Translations under genes and position numbers: made by a program | The notes under the pieces: generated by a model | The model's input: only the letters and a program-made list of their open reading frames with translations | Databases searched by the model: none | Told to the model about the DNA's origin: nothing | In this document: positions 62,431 to 64,000 of the stretch, one piece after another | Layout: the number at the start of each line of letters is the position of its first letter | Position numbering within the stretch: the stretch's first letter is position 1 | NCBI RefSeq assembly: GCF_947179515.1 | Contig: NC_067481.1 | Coordinates: 87,669,547-87,733,546, forward strand | DNA from: Apodemus sylvaticus | Taxonomy: Eukaryota > Chordata > Mammalia > Rodentia > Muridae | Reading direction: 5' to 3' | DNA length: 64,000 bases

Positions 62431-64000
62431 CCATAGTTTTTAATTTCTGTCTCTTCACCTAACACTTTGAAATATGTAGATCATTTAATTATATTTTTCT
62501 AAGTGATTCAATAAGCCTAAAAGTGTGGTCTACTGTTTTCATTCCTTAATAATGTGTTTAACTTAACTGTAATTTTTATTCAAGTGTTTTCTGTGTAGTT
62601 CTAAATATTATAAATTAATTATTGTATGATTATATATAGTTATTAGGTAGCAAAAATGTGTGCCATTTTATATTGAGCCTCCACATATATAATTTTCAAA
62701 CTATAAAATAAAACTGAATAAAAGTACAATATAAATAAGCCATGTGTGACATTAACAGGATAAATTGACATGCTAATGAGAAAATATTTACAATTTGATT
62801 CTAGTTACTTATGCTTCCTTCTTTCTCAACCCCCTCCTCCAACTGTTTAAAGTTCATTGGCAGTGGCACCAACTTAAAAATTCTTGTAAATGTCTGCTTA
62901 ATGAAATATAAACATTGGAATACTCGATCACATTTATTTTGAAAAAGTATATCTATGTTTGTATGTATTTTATATATGTACATATTATTGTATGCACGTA
63001 TTATGTGTGCACATATTATGACTTTGTTGCTATAATCACATGGTCACAGCCAGAACTTCATAAGGGTCCTAGCTAAATGCTCACTTGGGTCCATTTCCTA
63101 TTTGATGAGTACATAGTAAGGCCTTCAGGATGCTGTGATTTCCATCTTTGTGCTGATAGACATAGTTACTGTCCTCGTGACTGGTTTCTCCCAGTAGATG
63201 CTTTCCTCAGAGACCATCCAGTCACAGAAAATATCACCCAATTTCCTTCCAAGAATTGTCAGAAGGTTTAATCAAGAAATATTTGTGAGGTGCACTGAAG
63301 AGGGAAGTACTCCCCAGTGGCAGAGAGAAATGATTATTACTGGAATTAGGCTGTACAAAATTCACTAATCATTATCCAAGTCAAATGAAAACATGACAGA
63401 AAATTCCAGGCAAATCATGAAAACAAAAATGAGACCAAATTTTCTCAGCGCATTTTTGCTTTTGATTGAAAAATCACATTTTTGTTTCCCTTTGATGTTA
63501 GTTGCCACTGAGGGTCTAAAATTTTAAATGAGTTCTTGGATCAGAAGTAGAATATCAAATTTAAGGGTTCGACTTCATTCATTCTATGCTTCTACAATTC
63601 TAAATTGCCTCTAATTTCCCTCTTTACACATGCAGTGTAGGAAGGGTTGTTTTTCACAGACCTTGCTTTCCCACTAATTAGTTACTAGAATTAAGTTTGC
63701 AATTACCCAACTGAAATGTTTTAAGAAAATGTGTCATGTATCAGGGAAATAATTGAAATGCGTAATTTGAAGAGAAACTTTGACCTTGTGTTGTATTTTG
63801 TAAGCATTTGGACCTTTGTTGCAAGTGAGAAATCTCTGACTCTAACTGACTTAAGCACAACAGGACTGTATTCTGAAGATGCTTAAGTCCATAAAGAGAC
63901 TGAGGAAAAAAGAAGAAGGTGAATGCAGAAGAACTGTTGGCACGTACACATAGATATATTTGTGGTTTGATTTTGGTCTTTTCTCTTCTTCCCACTGGTC
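62431..64000. other. Unique AT-rich DNA to the end of the window
   Basis: No repeat or gene is recognised. Open frames of 60-84 codons lack similarity to known families. Confidence 0.5.

Overview
The window reads as intergenic DNA from a murine rodent, most likely Mus. It carries B1, B2, B3 and B4 SINEs of mouse type and L1 3' ends with the rodent 3' UTR. It also carries ORR1/MT-type MaLR LTRs and very many long CA, GA and TA microsatellites. I saw no rat-type ID burst. This assignment comes from remembered repeat consensus sequences; no database was searched.

I find no protein-coding gene, tRNA, rRNA or other RNA gene that I can support. Nearly all long open frames lie in simple repeats, on the antisense of retroelements, or inside broken L1 ORF2 or ERVL sequence. 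The window looks like part of a gene desert or a very large intron.

Layout. 1-550 is a B4-like SINE with a CT/CA tail. About 1130-7300 is a degraded ERVL provirus on the plus strand (gag, protease/RT, RNase H, start of integrase). It is broken by an MT-type solo LTR and by a complete minus-strand MaLR element (LTR, internal, LTR). 7.3-17 kb is mostly unique DNA with scattered SINEs and several stretches that look like conserved non-coding DNA. 17.3-20.5 kb holds a B2+B1 pair sharing one outer target-site duplication, a B4 SINE with a complex microsatellite/minisatellite, and an L1 with a 5' inversion (twin priming). 20.5-25.7 kb is mixed unique DNA with a probable LTR and ancient SINE/DNA transposon relics. 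25.7-27.9 kb is a three-level nest, B3 SINE split by L1 split by another L1. 28-49.8 kb is largely unique, with SINEs, short L1 tails, microsatellites and a small L1 that appears to carry a 3' transduction (42.5-42.8 kb). 49.8-52 kb is a 2.1 kb 5'-truncated L1 with an 18-bp target-site duplication. 52-58 kb is the most repeat-poor block and has several candidate regulatory stretches. 58-64 kb has B1 copies, a MaLR-like LTR, a MIR and unique DNA.

The most interesting observations concern retrotransposition: the twin-primed L1, the composite B1/B2 insertion, the L1 3' transduction and the nested insertions. Others are clusters of non-repetitive DNA rich in homeodomain and E-box motifs with inverted-repeat symmetry, and an exact 32-bp repeat 742 bp apart. 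I did not find a new biological system such as a defence island; the sequence gives no sign of one.
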